64,000 nt of DNA from RDXT01 sp033765305 (GCA_033765305.1 JANRID010000010.1:246481-310480); one strand, 5' to 3'; positions 8,815 to 17,353 are shown, counted from the first letter of the stretch. The notes: generated by a model from the sequence alone, not told the origin. Program-made: numbers and translations.

Positions 8815-9711
8815 ATGAAACGTTCGTGGATTGTCATCGCTGCCCTCTCACTGGTTCTGCTGGTCCTGTTCGGGCTGAGCACGCAGCGCAGGCAGGACAA
8901 GCTGGCCGCATTTTCCGCGCCCAAAACGCCGAAGGAGCATCCGTACATGCGGGAATTCATCCGGCTGATCGAAGGCGTATGGGCGGACGAGGCCTCGCTG
9001 CTGGTTCAGGCTGAGGATCCGGAGTTTCTGGTGGAGATCCGCTCCGCGCGGATCAGCGGCAGCGAGATCCGGCTCATCGTATCGGAGTACTGCCGGCCGG
9101 ATCTGGCCGAGTACCTGCATTTCAAGCTGGACGGCAAGACCCTGGTCTACCAGGGAGCTTCCGCAGCAGGGTGTTTTATCCGGCTGGATTTCATCGAATC
9201 GATCCGGATCACACCCGTGGTGGAGCAGGGGGATACCCTGCTGATGTATGAAGCACGGGAGGCGGAAGGCGAGCGTGTGGTACGCGAGCGCCTGCGGCGT
9301 GTTCCGGAGCAGACCCCGAGGCCCGAAGTATTCCGGATTGGGCTGGAGAACCACCTCCGCCAGCTGCTGGAGCCGGGCCGCTACCAGCTCTGCGATGCCT
9401 TCGGCAAGGCTGCGGCGGCGGAAGCCGTCTTCGGCAGTGCCGATCCGAAGCAAACCCTGCATTACATGGGCGATTTACCCTTTTCATTGCCCATGTACAA
9501 GGAGATGCGGGTGCGCCCAGAAACGGATGTGATCGTTCTGGGCGATCTCCAGGGGCCGCAGACGCCCCGCACCTATGCGCTTGAATGGGACCGCAAGGCG
9601 ATCTATCTCTACAGTACAGAGATCGGCACGCCAGGCCCCGACGGCGCCCTGCCCTTGATGAAGCACCAGTTCCTCTATACCCTGGCGCCTGTATCGGGCG
9701 CGCCTGATTAA
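8815..9711 (+). CDS. Membrane-anchored hypothetical protein, 298 aa
   Basis: An N-terminal signal anchor (KRSWIVIAALSLVLLVLFGL) is followed by a soluble domain of about 270 residues with mixed alpha/beta composition and three cysteines. No family is recognised. The C-terminal part has repeated strand patterns (DVIVLGDLQGPQ, YALEWDRKAIYLY). The ATG at 8815 places the anchor at the very N-terminus. The gene is divergent from the lipoprotein and 26 bases upstream of a universal stress protein gene. Confidence 0.6.
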   Translation: MKRSWIVIAALSLVLLVLFGLSTQRRQDKLAAFSAPKTPKEHPYMREFIRLIEGVWADEASLLVQAEDPEFLVEIRSARISGSEIRLIVSEYCRPDLAEYLHFKLDGKTLVYQGASAAGCFIRLDFIESIRITPVVEQGDTLLMYEAREAEGERVVRERLRRVPEQTPRPEVFRIGLENHLRQLLEPGRYQLCDAFGKAAAAEAVFGSADPKQTLHYMGDLPFSLPMYKEMRVRPETDVIVLGDLQGPQTPRTYALEWDRKAIYLYSTEIGTPGPDGALPLMKHQFLYTLAPVSGAPD

Positions 9712-9737
9712 TGTGGACCCTATAATGCACAGGAACT

Positions 9738-10628
9738 ATGAAAAATCCATTCAAGCATATTCTGGCCGGGTTGGACCTGTCCGGAATGGATGAGCAGGTG
9801 CTTCAGTATCTCAACCTGATCCAGCCGAAGGAAGAGCCGTCGCCGGTGACGCTGGTGCACGTAGCCGAAGCCGGCATGGCCCCGATGTACGCCATGTCGC
9901 CGGCGGCGCCGGTGCTGGCAGGCGCAGCGGGCGCCGGCATGCCGGAGGCTGCCCTCCGCCTGGAGTCGCAGCAGATGCTGCGTCCGGATCTTCCGCAGAC
10001 GGAGATCGAGGTGGTGCAGGGCGGGCTGCGCGAACTGCTGCGGCTGGCCGAGGACCGGGACATCGATCTGGCGGTGCTGGGCCGCAAGGACGCGGTGCAC
10101 GGCGCCGGCATCCTGCCGATGCGCTTCCTGCGCCATTCCGGCTGCTCGGTGCTGTTTGTGCCCGAGGTGGCGCCTGCCCGGCTGCGCCGGATCGTCGTAG
10201 GCACGGACTTCTCCGACGCCTCGATGATCGCCTACCGCAAAGCAGTGCAGCTGGCCGCGCGCCTCGACCCGGCGCCTGAGGTGCTGGTCGCGCATTTCTA
10301 TGAAGTCGATCCCGAACTGGCCTGGGGCCTTGACCGCACAGCAGCGCTGGAGGCCGATGCCGCTGCCCGGCAGGAGGCCGCCACCCGCAGCCTGGAGTCG
10401 TTTATGCTGCTGGCTCATACGACAGGCCTGACAGTCAAAGGACTGGCAGTGCCGGACAGCTACTTCAGCCCGGCGCTGCACCTCAAGGAGCTGGCAGAAT
10501 CGGTACGGGCCGATCTGGTGGTGGTGGGCGCGCACGGACGGGTGCCGTTTCCCGCATTTCTGCTGGGCTCAGTGACGGAAAAGTTCCTCTATTACAACCA
10601 AGTCATCGCGTCGCTGATCGTCCGCTAG
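9738..10628 (+). CDS. Universal stress protein, tandem UspA domains
   Basis: The 296-aa protein contains two UspA-like alpha/beta domains (about 1-145 and 146-296). The second has a recognisable nucleotide-binding loop pattern (VVGAHGRVPFPAFLLGS, ending GSVTEK), suggesting ATP binding. The first is more diverged (LGRKDAVHGAG). Tandem Usp proteins respond to starvation, oxygen limitation or respiratory stress in other bacteria; the specific role here is inferred only from proximity to another Usp and a kinase/Crp block. It starts 26 bases after the preceding stop. Confidence 0.88.
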   Translation: MKNPFKHILAGLDLSGMDEQVLQYLNLIQPKEEPSPVTLVHVAEAGMAPMYAMSPAAPVLAGAAGAGMPEAALRLESQQMLRPDLPQTEIEVVQGGLRELLRLAEDRDIDLAVLGRKDAVHGAGILPMRFLRHSGCSVLFVPEVAPARLRRIVVGTDFSDASMIAYRKAVQLAARLDPAPEVLVAHFYEVDPELAWGLDRTAALEADAAARQEAATRSLESFMLLAHTTGLTVKGLAVPDSYFSPALHLKELAESVRADLVVVGAHGRVPFPAFLLGSVTEKFLYYNQVIASLIVR

Positions 10629-10647
10629 GAGGCATATGCCAGGGAGG

Positions 10648-10675
10648 TCTGACATTCAAATAGTTGTATGTCAGA
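10648..10675. repeat. Perfect inverted repeat after the first usp gene
   Basis: TCTGACAT (10648-10655) and ATGTCAGA (10668-10675) are perfect inverted copies separated by 12 AT-rich bases. It starts 20 bases after the usp stop. It could be a transcription-factor site or an RNA hairpin. Confidence 0.5.
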
Positions 10676-10803
10676 AACCGCTCACCGGCCCCGCTGATGA
10701 AAGTCATCCGGTTTTTTGACTGGCCGCATCGGGGGCCGGGGCCTTCTCTCCTAGCTTTGGTTCATCGAATGAGTCTTATCCATAAGCATGAAAGGAGGGC
10801 GGT

Positions 10804-10878
10804 ATGTCGTTGATCAAGCGTAATCTGATAACGAAGCAGGCGCCTCCGCTGCTCAACCATGAAATCAGGATTTCCTAG
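10804..10878 (+). CDS. Candidate 24-aa peptide with a strong ribosome-binding site
   Basis: ATG at 10804 opens 24 codons (MSLIKRNLITKQAPPLLNHE..., ending in TAG). AAAGGAGGG at 10791-10799 lies five bases upstream, which is striking because strong Shine-Dalgarno sequences are rare in Bacteroidota. A good terminator hairpin begins 12 bases after the stop, so frame, ribosome site and terminator together look like a compact transcription unit or an attenuator leader before the next usp gene. No promoter is evident, and chance is not excluded. Confidence 0.3.
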   Translation: MSLIKRNLITKQAPPLLNHEIRIS

Positions 10879-10889
10879 GGTGGTGAAAA

Positions 10890-10934
10890 GGCAGGGGCCA
10901 ACGGAATTCTCCTGCGGCCTCTGCTGCTTTTTTT
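10890..10934 (+). terminator. Rho-independent terminator between the two usp genes
   Basis: GGCAGGGGCC (10890-10899) pairs over ten positions, including two G-T pairs, with GGCCTCTGCT (10916-10925). A run of seven T follows at 10928-10934. Confidence 0.7.
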
Positions 10935-10977
10935 CCACAACCGCGCAACACACTGCAAACCCTCAGAACATGCCGCA

Positions 10978-11832
10978 ATGAAATCGATCCTGGTAGCAAC
11001 GGATTTCTCGCTCGCAGCCCAGAATGCCTTCCGGTATGCGGTGCAGATGGCTCGTCCGTACCGTTCGAAGGTCGTGGCGCTCTATGTCTATGAGCCCCCG
11101 GTGGCAGGTTCTTACCTGGAGTATGGCCTCTCCGCCTCGCTGCTCAAGAAGCAGGAAACCGCCGTACGGGAAAAATTCCTGATGCTCGAATCCCTCATGG
11201 CCGACGACCTGCGGCTGCTCTCCGACGTGGAGCTGCGCTTCGAGGTAGGGTTTGCAGCGGAAGAAATCCTGCGGGTCTGCGAAGAAACCCAGCCCGATAT
11301 GCTGGTCATGGGCGCCGATACCGGCAATGTGATTGCCCGGCGCCTCTTCGGCTCCACCTGCAACCAGGTCATCCAGCGCGTGGAGTCGCCTACGCTCATC
11401 GTGCCCGAAGGGGCCGTGTACAAAGGCTTCAGCAAGATCGCCTATGCCACCGACTACGAGGAGGACGATATCCGCGTCATCGACGACGTGCTCTATTTTG
11501 CCAAGAAAAACCACGCCAAGCTCGCCTGCGTGCACATCCGCACCCAGGCCAGCGCCCGCGACGCCTACAAGCAGGAGCTGCTCAAGCGCGCCTATTTCTA
11601 CGATCTGACCCACGACCACATCACCTTCACCACGCTCACCAATGCCGATGTGATCGAGGGCCTGCAGCAATACTCCGCCTGGCAGGAAATGGATCTGCTG
11701 GTCATGCTCACGCATCACCGCAGCCGGATCGGCCAGCTCTTTCACCGCAGCTTCTCGCGGGAAATGGCCATCGTCACCCGGATTCCCCTCTGGGTCTACC
11801 CCATGAAAGAGCCCGCCCAGGTACAGGCATGA
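10978..11832 (+). CDS. Universal stress protein, tandem UspA domains
   Basis: The 284-aa protein has two Usp domains. Domain 1 starts KSILVATDFSLAAQNAFRYA and ends with a nucleotide-loop-like segment (MGADTGNVIARRLFGST). Domain 2 begins near residue 145 (KIAYATDYEEDDI) and ends with LLVMLTHHRSRIGQLFHRS. It differs clearly in sequence from the usp 350 bases upstream, so the two are old paralogues. The nearby phospho-relay genes suggest joint control of a stress response; this is inference. Confidence 0.88.
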   Translation: MKSILVATDFSLAAQNAFRYAVQMARPYRSKVVALYVYEPPVAGSYLEYGLSASLLKKQETAVREKFLMLESLMADDLRLLSDVELRFEVGFAAEEILRVCEETQPDMLVMGADTGNVIARRLFGSTCNQVIQRVESPTLIVPEGAVYKGFSKIAYATDYEEDDIRVIDDVLYFAKKNHAKLACVHIRTQASARDAYKQELLKRAYFYDLTHDHITFTTLTNADVIEGLQQYSAWQEMDLLVMLTHHRSRIGQLFHRSFSREMAIVTRIPLWVYPMKEPAQVQA

Positions 11833-11881
11833 TATCCCAATCGCGTATATTCCACCGTTTCATCACCTAACATTACCTCAC

Positions 11882-12244
11882 ATGTTTATCAAGATCTCTG
11901 CCGACAAGACGCTGAACGCCATCTCGGAAGAGTTCAGCGCACGGTTTCCCTATCTGAAGCTGAAGTTTTTCAGCGCGACCCATGCGGTAGGGGAGGAAAG
12001 TTCGCTTTGGGATACGCTGAACATGAGCCTGCCGATTTCGGAAGTCGGCAGCTTCGACCACGAAGAAGTCCTCGAAATCCACGGCGATACCCTTGTCTCG
12101 TCGATGGAGCAGGAGTTTCAGCGCCTCTTCAACATCGGCGTGCAGGTCATGCGCCACGACGGGCAGCATTGGACCCAGACAACCGCGACCGATACCTGGA
12201 CCCTCGCGCAGCAAAACGCGGAGGGCCAGCATACCAGCGTGTAA
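11882..12244 (+). CDS. Conserved-looking hypothetical protein, 120 aa
   Basis: A small soluble protein with no signal peptide or cysteine (FIKISADKTLNAISEEFSAR at the N-terminus). Its mixed alpha/beta pattern is compatible with a small ferredoxin-like fold, but no family is recognised. It begins 49 bases after the usp stop and ends just before a clear terminator. A partial -7 box (TATATTCC near 11847) may give it its own promoter; otherwise it is the last gene of the usp unit. That position makes a stress-related role possible but unproven. Confidence 0.65.
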   Translation: MFIKISADKTLNAISEEFSARFPYLKLKFFSATHAVGEESSLWDTLNMSLPISEVGSFDHEEVLEIHGDTLVSSMEQEFQRLFNIGVQVMRHDGQHWTQTTATDTWTLAQQNAEGQHTSV

Positions 12245-12307
12245 GCGCGCCGCCCGGAGCGGCTGATGAATTTGCAGGTTAGATACCTGGTGGTTAGGTA
12301 AGTCGTA

Positions 12308-12339
12308 TTTTGCCCCGCGCTTTTCGTGCGGGGCATTTT
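12308..12339 (+). terminator. Rho-independent terminator
   Basis: TGCCCCGC (12311-12318) pairs perfectly with GCGGGGCA (12328-12335), followed by TTTT. It closes the usp/hypothetical unit and directly abuts the next promoter. Confidence 0.8.
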
Positions 12340-12367
12340 GTTTGGTATCAGCTAAGCCATATATTTG
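12338..12367 (+). promoter_or_regulatory. Promoter of the histidine kinase cluster
   Basis: TTG (12338-12340), 19 bases, TATATTTG (12360-12367) is a full match to the Bacteroidota consensus. The start point near 12374 gives a 17-base leader to the ATG at 12391, which supports that start. Confidence 0.6.
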
Positions 12368-12390
12368 AATTGTCTGATTTGTCAAGGACC

Positions 12391-13530
12391 ATGACGCCCG
12401 AATCCCAGCATGCATCCCGTCTCAAGGCCATTATCGACACTGCGATCGATGGAATCATCACGATCGATTCGCGCGGACGCATCGAAACGGTCAACCCGGC
12501 AGCCGCCGTGCTCTTCGGGTATGAGATCCCGGAGCTGATCGGGCACAATATCAGCATGCTGATGCCCGACCCCGACCGCTCGCGCCACCAGTACTATATC
12601 GACCATTACCTCCGGACCGGGCAGCAGAAGATCATCGGCATCGGGCGGGAGGTCAAAGGGCTCAAGAAGGACGGCACGGTGTTTCCGTTCCGCCTGGCGA
12701 TTTCCGAGGTCGAGATCGGCGACGGGGATGAGCGGATCTTTACGGGCATTATTCACGATCTGACGAAGGAGAAACAGGCGGAAGAACGCCTGCGGCGCTA
12801 TGCCGCCGAGCTGGAGCGCAGCAACAAGGACCTCGAAAATTTCGCCTACGTCTCTTCCCACGACCTCCAGGAGCCCCTGCGCAAGATCCAGGCCTTCGGC
12901 AGCCGCATCCAGGAGCGTGAAGGCCACCGCCTCAGCGACCAGGGCCGCGACTACCTCGACCGTATGCTCCGGGCCGCCACCCGGCTCTCCAACCTCATCA
13001 ACGACCTGCTCGCCTTCTCGCGCGTATCCACCCGCGCCAAACCCTTCGAGCCGACCGACCTCCAAAGCATCGTTCAGGAAGTGCTCTCCGACCTGGAGCT
13101 GAGCATCCGCGAGCAGGGTGCCGAAATCTCCGTCGGCGCGCTGCCGGTCATCGATGCCGATCCGGTGCAGATGATGCAGCTCTTCCAGAACCTGATCTCC
13201 AATTCGATCAAGTTTCACCGCGAAGACGTGCCGCCCCGCATCCTGATCTCCGCCGAGATGGTCGCCCGCGCGGCTGAGGAAGATCCCGAAAAAGTGAGCA
13301 TCACCGTCCACGACAACGGGATCGGGTTTGAAGAAAAGTACCTGGATCGTATATTCGATGTATTCCAGCGCCTTGAAGGCGCGCGCTTCCCCGGCTCCGG
13401 GATCGGCCTGGCGATCTGCCGCAAGATCGTGCAGCGCCACCAGGGCCAGATCTCGGCCCGCAGCATCCTCCACCAGGGCTCGGCCTTCACCGTCGTGCTG
13501 CCCGTCCATCAGTATCCCTCCCATTCCTAA
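12391..13530 (+). CDS. PAS-domain sensor histidine kinase
   Basis: The 379-aa cytoplasmic kinase has a PAS domain (about 10-125; DGIITIDSRGRIETVNPAA), a HisKA segment with phospho-acceptor His157 (SSHDLQEPLRKI) and a HATPase domain with N box (LFQNLISNSIKFH), G1 (DNGIGF) and G2 (GSGIGLAICRKI). It has no membrane segment, so it senses a cytoplasmic or diffusible signal such as redox state or a small ligand. The PAS-HisKA pair with a 'HDLQEPL' H box is like phytochrome-type kinases, which usually pair with a single-domain Rcp1-like receiver; exactly such a gene follows 20 bases later. A consensus promoter supports the start. Confidence 0.92.
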   Translation: MTPESQHASRLKAIIDTAIDGIITIDSRGRIETVNPAAAVLFGYEIPELIGHNISMLMPDPDRSRHQYYIDHYLRTGQQKIIGIGREVKGLKKDGTVFPFRLAISEVEIGDGDERIFTGIIHDLTKEKQAEERLRRYAAELERSNKDLENFAYVSSHDLQEPLRKIQAFGSRIQEREGHRLSDQGRDYLDRMLRAATRLSNLINDLLAFSRVSTRAKPFEPTDLQSIVQEVLSDLELSIREQGAEISVGALPVIDADPVQMMQLFQNLISNSIKFHREDVPPRILISAEMVARAAEEDPEKVSITVHDNGIGFEEKYLDRIFDVFQRLEGARFPGSGIGLAICRKIVQRHQGQISARSILHQGSAFTVVLPVHQYPSHS

Positions 13531-13550
13531 TTGCCTAACTCCGCAGACCT

Positions 13551-14003
13551 ATGCCCCGCTTAGCTCAGGATACAAAGCCGATCGCGCTGCTGGTCGCAGA
13601 AGACGATCCCGAAGACCGCATGCTGACCGTCGATGCACTGGAGGAGTGCCGGTTCAAGAATCCCCTCTTTTTCGTCGAAAACGGGGAAGACCTGCTCGAC
13701 TTCCTCTATCACCGCGGCACCTACGCCAACCGCCAGCAGTATCCGACGCCGGGGCTGATTCTGCTCGACCTCAACATGCCGCGCAAGGATGGCCGCGAGG
13801 CCCTGCGCGAAATTAAAGGCGACCCCGCCCTGCGCACCATCCCCGTGGTGATCCTCACCACCTCCAAGGCCGAAGAGGATATCATCCGCAGCTACCAGCT
13901 CGGAGTCAACTCCTTCATCGCCAAGCCCCCCCGCTTCGAAGGCCTGGTGGATGTCATGCAGACCATCAGCAAATACTGGCTCGAAACCGTCGAGCTGCCC
14001 TGA
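13551..14003 (+). CDS. Single-domain response regulator (Rcp1-like)
   Basis: The protein is a lone receiver domain of 150 aa. Acidic pocket residues lie in VAEDDPEDR, the phospho-acceptor is Asp73 in LILLDLNMP, a Thr pair follows in VILTTS, and the conserved Lys is in FIAKPP. The insert after the second helix (FLYHRGTYANRQQYPTP) is typical of the Rcp1 subfamily that partners phytochrome-like kinases. With no output domain it acts by protein contact or as a phospho-relay intermediate. It lies between two kinases in one run of genes. Confidence 0.92.
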   Translation: MPRLAQDTKPIALLVAEDDPEDRMLTVDALEECRFKNPLFFVENGEDLLDFLYHRGTYANRQQYPTPGLILLDLNMPRKDGREALREIKGDPALRTIPVVILTTSKAEEDIIRSYQLGVNSFIAKPPRFEGLVDVMQTISKYWLETVELP

Positions 14004-14038
14004 GCGGCTGTCCGCCTGCTGTGTACGCCCGCCCCCTA

Positions 14039-15628
14039 ATGCAGACCGCTTTGAATAATCTGGTATCCCTCCTGCTGGTCGACGACGACGAAGAAGACTA
14101 CCTGCTCACCCGCGACATCGTGGAGCAGGTCAACCATCAGCGCTATACGGTCGACTGGGTCGACTCCTTCGGCCGGGCCCGCGAAATCATCGCCCGCCGC
14201 CAGCACGATGTGTACCTCATCGACTACCGGCTGGGCCCGGACAGCGGCCTGGACCTGATCCGCGATGCCATCGAAAACGGACTGGACAAGCCGATGATCC
14301 TCCTCACCGGCCAGGGCGATTTCGAGGTGGATACCCAGGCTGCCCGCGCCGGTGCGGCAGATTTTCTCGTCAAAACGCACCTGACTGCCGATCAGCTGGA
14401 GCGCGCCATCCGCTATTCCATGCAGCAGGCCCACAACCTGCGCGAGATCCGCGCCCTGGCCTCCGAGCTGGAGGCCCGCGTCGAGCGCCGGACCCTTGCC
14501 CTGCGCCAGGCCGTCGAAGACCTCCGCCAAAGCCAGCTGCTCTACAGCTCCATCGCCGCCAACTTCCCCAACGGATTCATCTCCGTGCTCGACAGCGAAT
14601 ACCGCTTTGTCATGGTGGACGGCAGCGAACTCCGCGCCCTGAGCCAGAGCCTGAATGTGGCGCCCGGCGCCCAGGTGCAGGACCTCGTGGCGCCCGAGCA
14701 CCGCCCCGGCATGGAGTATTTCCTCCAGCGAATCTTCGAGGGCGAGGCCGTAACCTTTGAATTTCCGATCCAGCACAATATCTACACCTTCCGCGGCGTG
14801 CCGCTCCAGAATCTCGCCGGGCAGGTGGAGCAGGCCCTGATCGTCTGCAACAACATCACCCGCCAGAAACAGGCCGAGCAGGACATCCGCAAAGCCCTCG
14901 AAAAAGAGCGCCAGCTCAACGAGCTGAAATCCCGCTTCATCTCGATGGCGTCCCACGAATTCCGTACCCCCCTGAGCACCATCCTGTCCTCGGTTTCCCT
15001 GCTGGGCCGATACACGGAGCCGGGCAGCGACGGACGGATCGGCAAGCACATCGACCGCATCCGCTCCAACGTGCGCAACCTTACCGGCATCCTCGAAGAC
15101 TTCCTTTCCATCAGCAAACTCGAAGAGGGAAAGATCCAGGCCAAGCCCGAATGGATCGACTGCGCCGAACTCTGCCACGAAGTGGCCGAAGACATGCAGG
15201 CCATGGCCAAAACCGGCCAGCAGATCATCTGCTCCGCCGATGGCGACTCGCGCAGCTACATCGACCCCCAGGTCCTGCGCAACATCCTCATCAACCTCCT
15301 CTCCAACGCCATCAAATACTCGCCTGAAAACCGCCAGGTGGAGCTCTCGCTTGCCGTGGACACGGAGCAGCTGCACCTGGCCGTGCGCGATGAGGGGATC
15401 GGGATTCCGGAAGAAGAGCAGAAACACCTGTTCGAGCGGTTCTTCCGCGCCCGCAATGCGACCAATATCCAAGGGACCGGCCTGGGCCTCAACATCGTGC
15501 AGCGCTATGTGGCGCTGCTCGGCGGACGGATCGAGTTTGAAAGCCGCCTGGGCGAAGGCACGGTATTCCGCGTCATCGCGCCGCGGGTGGCCCCCGATGC
15601 CGAGCCCGTGCCTGGTTTGGTGCCCTGA
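14039..15628 (+). CDS. Receiver-PAS-histidine kinase hybrid
   Basis: The 529-aa protein has an N-terminal receiver (phospho-acceptor Asp62 in YLIDYRLGPD), a coiled-coil linker (about 140-165), a PAS-like domain (about 170-275), HisKA with His306 (SMASHEFRTPL) and HATPase (NLLSNAIKYS, DEGIGIP, GTGLGLNIV). There is no membrane segment. Being both a receiver and a kinase, it can take a phosphoryl group from the upstream kinase or receiver and control the downstream regulator. The ATG at 14039 is used in preference to an upstream GTG at 14021. It starts 35 bases after the previous stop. Confidence 0.92.
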   Translation: MQTALNNLVSLLLVDDDEEDYLLTRDIVEQVNHQRYTVDWVDSFGRAREIIARRQHDVYLIDYRLGPDSGLDLIRDAIENGLDKPMILLTGQGDFEVDTQAARAGAADFLVKTHLTADQLERAIRYSMQQAHNLREIRALASELEARVERRTLALRQAVEDLRQSQLLYSSIAANFPNGFISVLDSEYRFVMVDGSELRALSQSLNVAPGAQVQDLVAPEHRPGMEYFLQRIFEGEAVTFEFPIQHNIYTFRGVPLQNLAGQVEQALIVCNNITRQKQAEQDIRKALEKERQLNELKSRFISMASHEFRTPLSTILSSVSLLGRYTEPGSDGRIGKHIDRIRSNVRNLTGILEDFLSISKLEEGKIQAKPEWIDCAELCHEVAEDMQAMAKTGQQIICSADGDSRSYIDPQVLRNILINLLSNAIKYSPENRQVELSLAVDTEQLHLAVRDEGIGIPEEEQKHLFERFFRARNATNIQGTGLGLNIVQRYVALLGGRIEFESRLGEGTVFRVIAPRVAPDAEPVPGLVP

Positions 15629-15639
15629 TGCCGATGTCG

Positions 15640-15647
15640 TATCTTGC
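15640..15647 (+). promoter_or_regulatory. Putative internal -7 element
   Basis: TATCTTGC lies 24 bases before the ATG of the receiver-Crp gene, so this gene may also be transcribed separately. Confidence 0.3.
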
Positions 15648-15671
15648 TCCCCCCAACCGCATAGCGTCTGC

Positions 15672-16730
15672 ATGAAAAAAATTCTACTGATCGAGGACAA
15701 TCCCGACATGCGGGACAATACCGCCGAGATCCTGGAGCTGGCCGGCTATCAGGTGGTTACCGCTGTCAACGGCAAAGAGGGTGTCGTGCAGGCCCGGCAG
15801 GAGCATCCGGACCTGATCATCTGCGATATCATGATGCCCGAGCTGGATGGCTTCGGGGTGCTGCGCATGCTCTCCAAACAGCCGGAAACCTCGGCCATTC
15901 CCTTTATCTTCCTCACGGCCAAAGCCGAGCAGAGCGATTTCCGCAAAGGAATGAACCTCGGCGCAGATGACTATATCACCAAGCCCTACGACGAAGGCGA
16001 GCTGATCGACGCCGTCGAAACCCGCCTCAAGAAGCACGCAGCCGTGCACCGCGAGGTCGAAAAGACGCCCGAAGGCATAGACCGCTTCATGCAGGACATG
16101 CGCGGCTTCGATTCCCTCGGCCAGCTCTCCGACGAGCGTCTCACCCGCCGCTACAAGGCACGGGAAACCATCTTCTACGAAGGCGCCTACCCGATGGGCC
16201 TCCTGCTGGTAACCTCCGGCAAGGTCCGCACCTTCAAAACCAATGAAGATGCCAAGGAATACACCACGGGCCTCTACCGCGAGGGCGATTTCTTCGGATA
16301 CCTCCCCCTGCTGCGCGATACCGAGTATGAAGAGTCCGCCATGGCCCTCGAAGATGCCGAGGTACGCGTCATTCCCAAGGAGGACTTTTTCGCGCTGATG
16401 TACAACAACCGCGATGTAGCCTCCCGCTTTATCCGTCTGCTCTCCGACAACCTCAGCGACAAGGAGGAAGAACTGCTGCATCTGGCCTACGATTCCGTGC
16501 GCAAGCGCGTGGCGGATGCGCTGCTGACGCTCTACCGCAAGTTCAGCGCGACCAACCGGGAGCCTTTTTCCATGTCGGTCCCCCGCGACCATCTGGCCAG
16601 CCTCGTGGGCACCTCCAAGGAATGTGTGATCCGCGTGCTTTCCGATTTCAAAGACGAAGGGCTGGTGGATACGCATCAGAGCGAAATCACCCTGCTCAAG
16701 CCCGAAGGCCTGATCAAGGTGCGGGGCTGA
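15672..16730 (+). CDS. Receiver domain-Crp/Fnr fusion transcription regulator
   Basis: The 352-aa protein joins a receiver (residues 1-120; Asp52 in LIICDIMMPE, Lys in YITKPY) to a cyclic-nucleotide-binding-like beta-barrel (about 145-260) and a Crp-type winged helix (about 275-350; SVPRDHLASLVGTSKECVIR recognition region). The barrel lacks an obvious cAMP phosphate-binding cassette, so the receiver probably replaces ligand control. It is the only gene of the run with a DNA-binding output and is the likely end point of the relay. Similar receiver-Crp fusions occur in Bacteroidota; their targets are poorly known. Confidence 0.9.
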   Translation: MKKILLIEDNPDMRDNTAEILELAGYQVVTAVNGKEGVVQARQEHPDLIICDIMMPELDGFGVLRMLSKQPETSAIPFIFLTAKAEQSDFRKGMNLGADDYITKPYDEGELIDAVETRLKKHAAVHREVEKTPEGIDRFMQDMRGFDSLGQLSDERLTRRYKARETIFYEGAYPMGLLLVTSGKVRTFKTNEDAKEYTTGLYREGDFFGYLPLLRDTEYEESAMALEDAEVRVIPKEDFFALMYNNRDVASRFIRLLSDNLSDKEEELLHLAYDSVRKRVADALLTLYRKFSATNREPFSMSVPRDHLASLVGTSKECVIRVLSDFKDEGLVDTHQSEITLLKPEGLIKVRG

Positions 16731-16793
16731 GCGCGCCCGGATGATTGTGCGCATTGCTGCGCGATTTGTCGGGGAAGATCCGGAAGGATTTAG

Positions 16794-16801
16794 TATGTTT
16801 G
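16794..16801 (+). promoter_or_regulatory. -7 promoter element upstream of rfaE2
   Basis: TATGTTTG is a perfect TAnnTTTG match 55 bases before the ATG. The nearest TTTG (16765-16768) is 25 bases away, longer than usual. Confidence 0.4.
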
Positions 16802-16856
16802 CGGCGCAATGCCGCCAGGAATGGTATTCGCACGTACGGCGGCTTAACGGGAAAGC

Positions 16857-17342
16857 ATGTATTCCACCAGCGATAAAATCCTGCCTTTGGATCAATTGAA
16901 GCGCCGGATCAACGCCTGGCGCGTGCGCAGCGAACGGATCGTCTTTACCAACGGCTGCTTCGACCTGCTGCATCCCGGCCATGTGGAGTATCTGGAGCAG
17001 GCACGCCTGCTTGGCGACCGGCTGGTAATCGGCCTCAACTCCGACAGCTCTGTGCAGGCGCTCAAGGGGCCCGGCCGTCCTTTTATGCCGGAGGCAGGCC
17101 GTGCGCGTCTGCTGGCCGCCCTCGAAGTAGTCGACGGGGTTGTGATCTTCGAGACCGAAACGCCTGAACAGCTTATCGGAGAGCTGAAGCCCGATGTGCT
17201 CGTCAAAGGCGGCGACTACCAGGAGCATCAGATTGCAGGTGCTTCCCTGGTGCGCAGCACGGGCGGCACGGTGGAGATTATCCCCTTGCTGGACGGCCAT
17301 TCCAGCAGCGCGCTGGTGCGCAAAATCCGCGAGCAGGCCTGA
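16857..17342 (+). CDS. rfaE2: D-glycero-beta-D-manno-heptose 1-phosphate adenylyltransferase
   Basis: The enzyme makes ADP-heptose from heptose 1-phosphate and ATP for lipopolysaccharide core synthesis. The nucleotidyltransferase signature FTNGCFDLLHPGHVEYL (with the HxGH motif) is at about residues 30-46, and the second conserved region VKGGDYQEHQI is near 117. The length of 161 aa fits the stand-alone RfaE2 form rather than the bifunctional HldE. No other heptose genes are nearby. It is convergent with the CAP-domain gene (11-base gap). Confidence 0.93.
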   Translation: MYSTSDKILPLDQLKRRINAWRVRSERIVFTNGCFDLLHPGHVEYLEQARLLGDRLVIGLNSDSSVQALKGPGRPFMPEAGRARLLAALEVVDGVVIFETETPEQLIGELKPDVLVKGGDYQEHQIAGASLVRSTGGTVEIIPLLDGHSSSALVRKIREQA

Positions 17343-17353
17343 TATTCGGCAGC

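Noticed and set aside
9721..9726. E. coli-like TATAAT box before the first usp
   Set aside because: The phylum uses TAnnTTTG boxes; no matching -35 is present, so it is probably chance.
14036..15718. 560-codon minus-strand frame over the receiver-kinase hybrid
   Set aside because: Shadow frame of a clear kinase gene; no family motifs.
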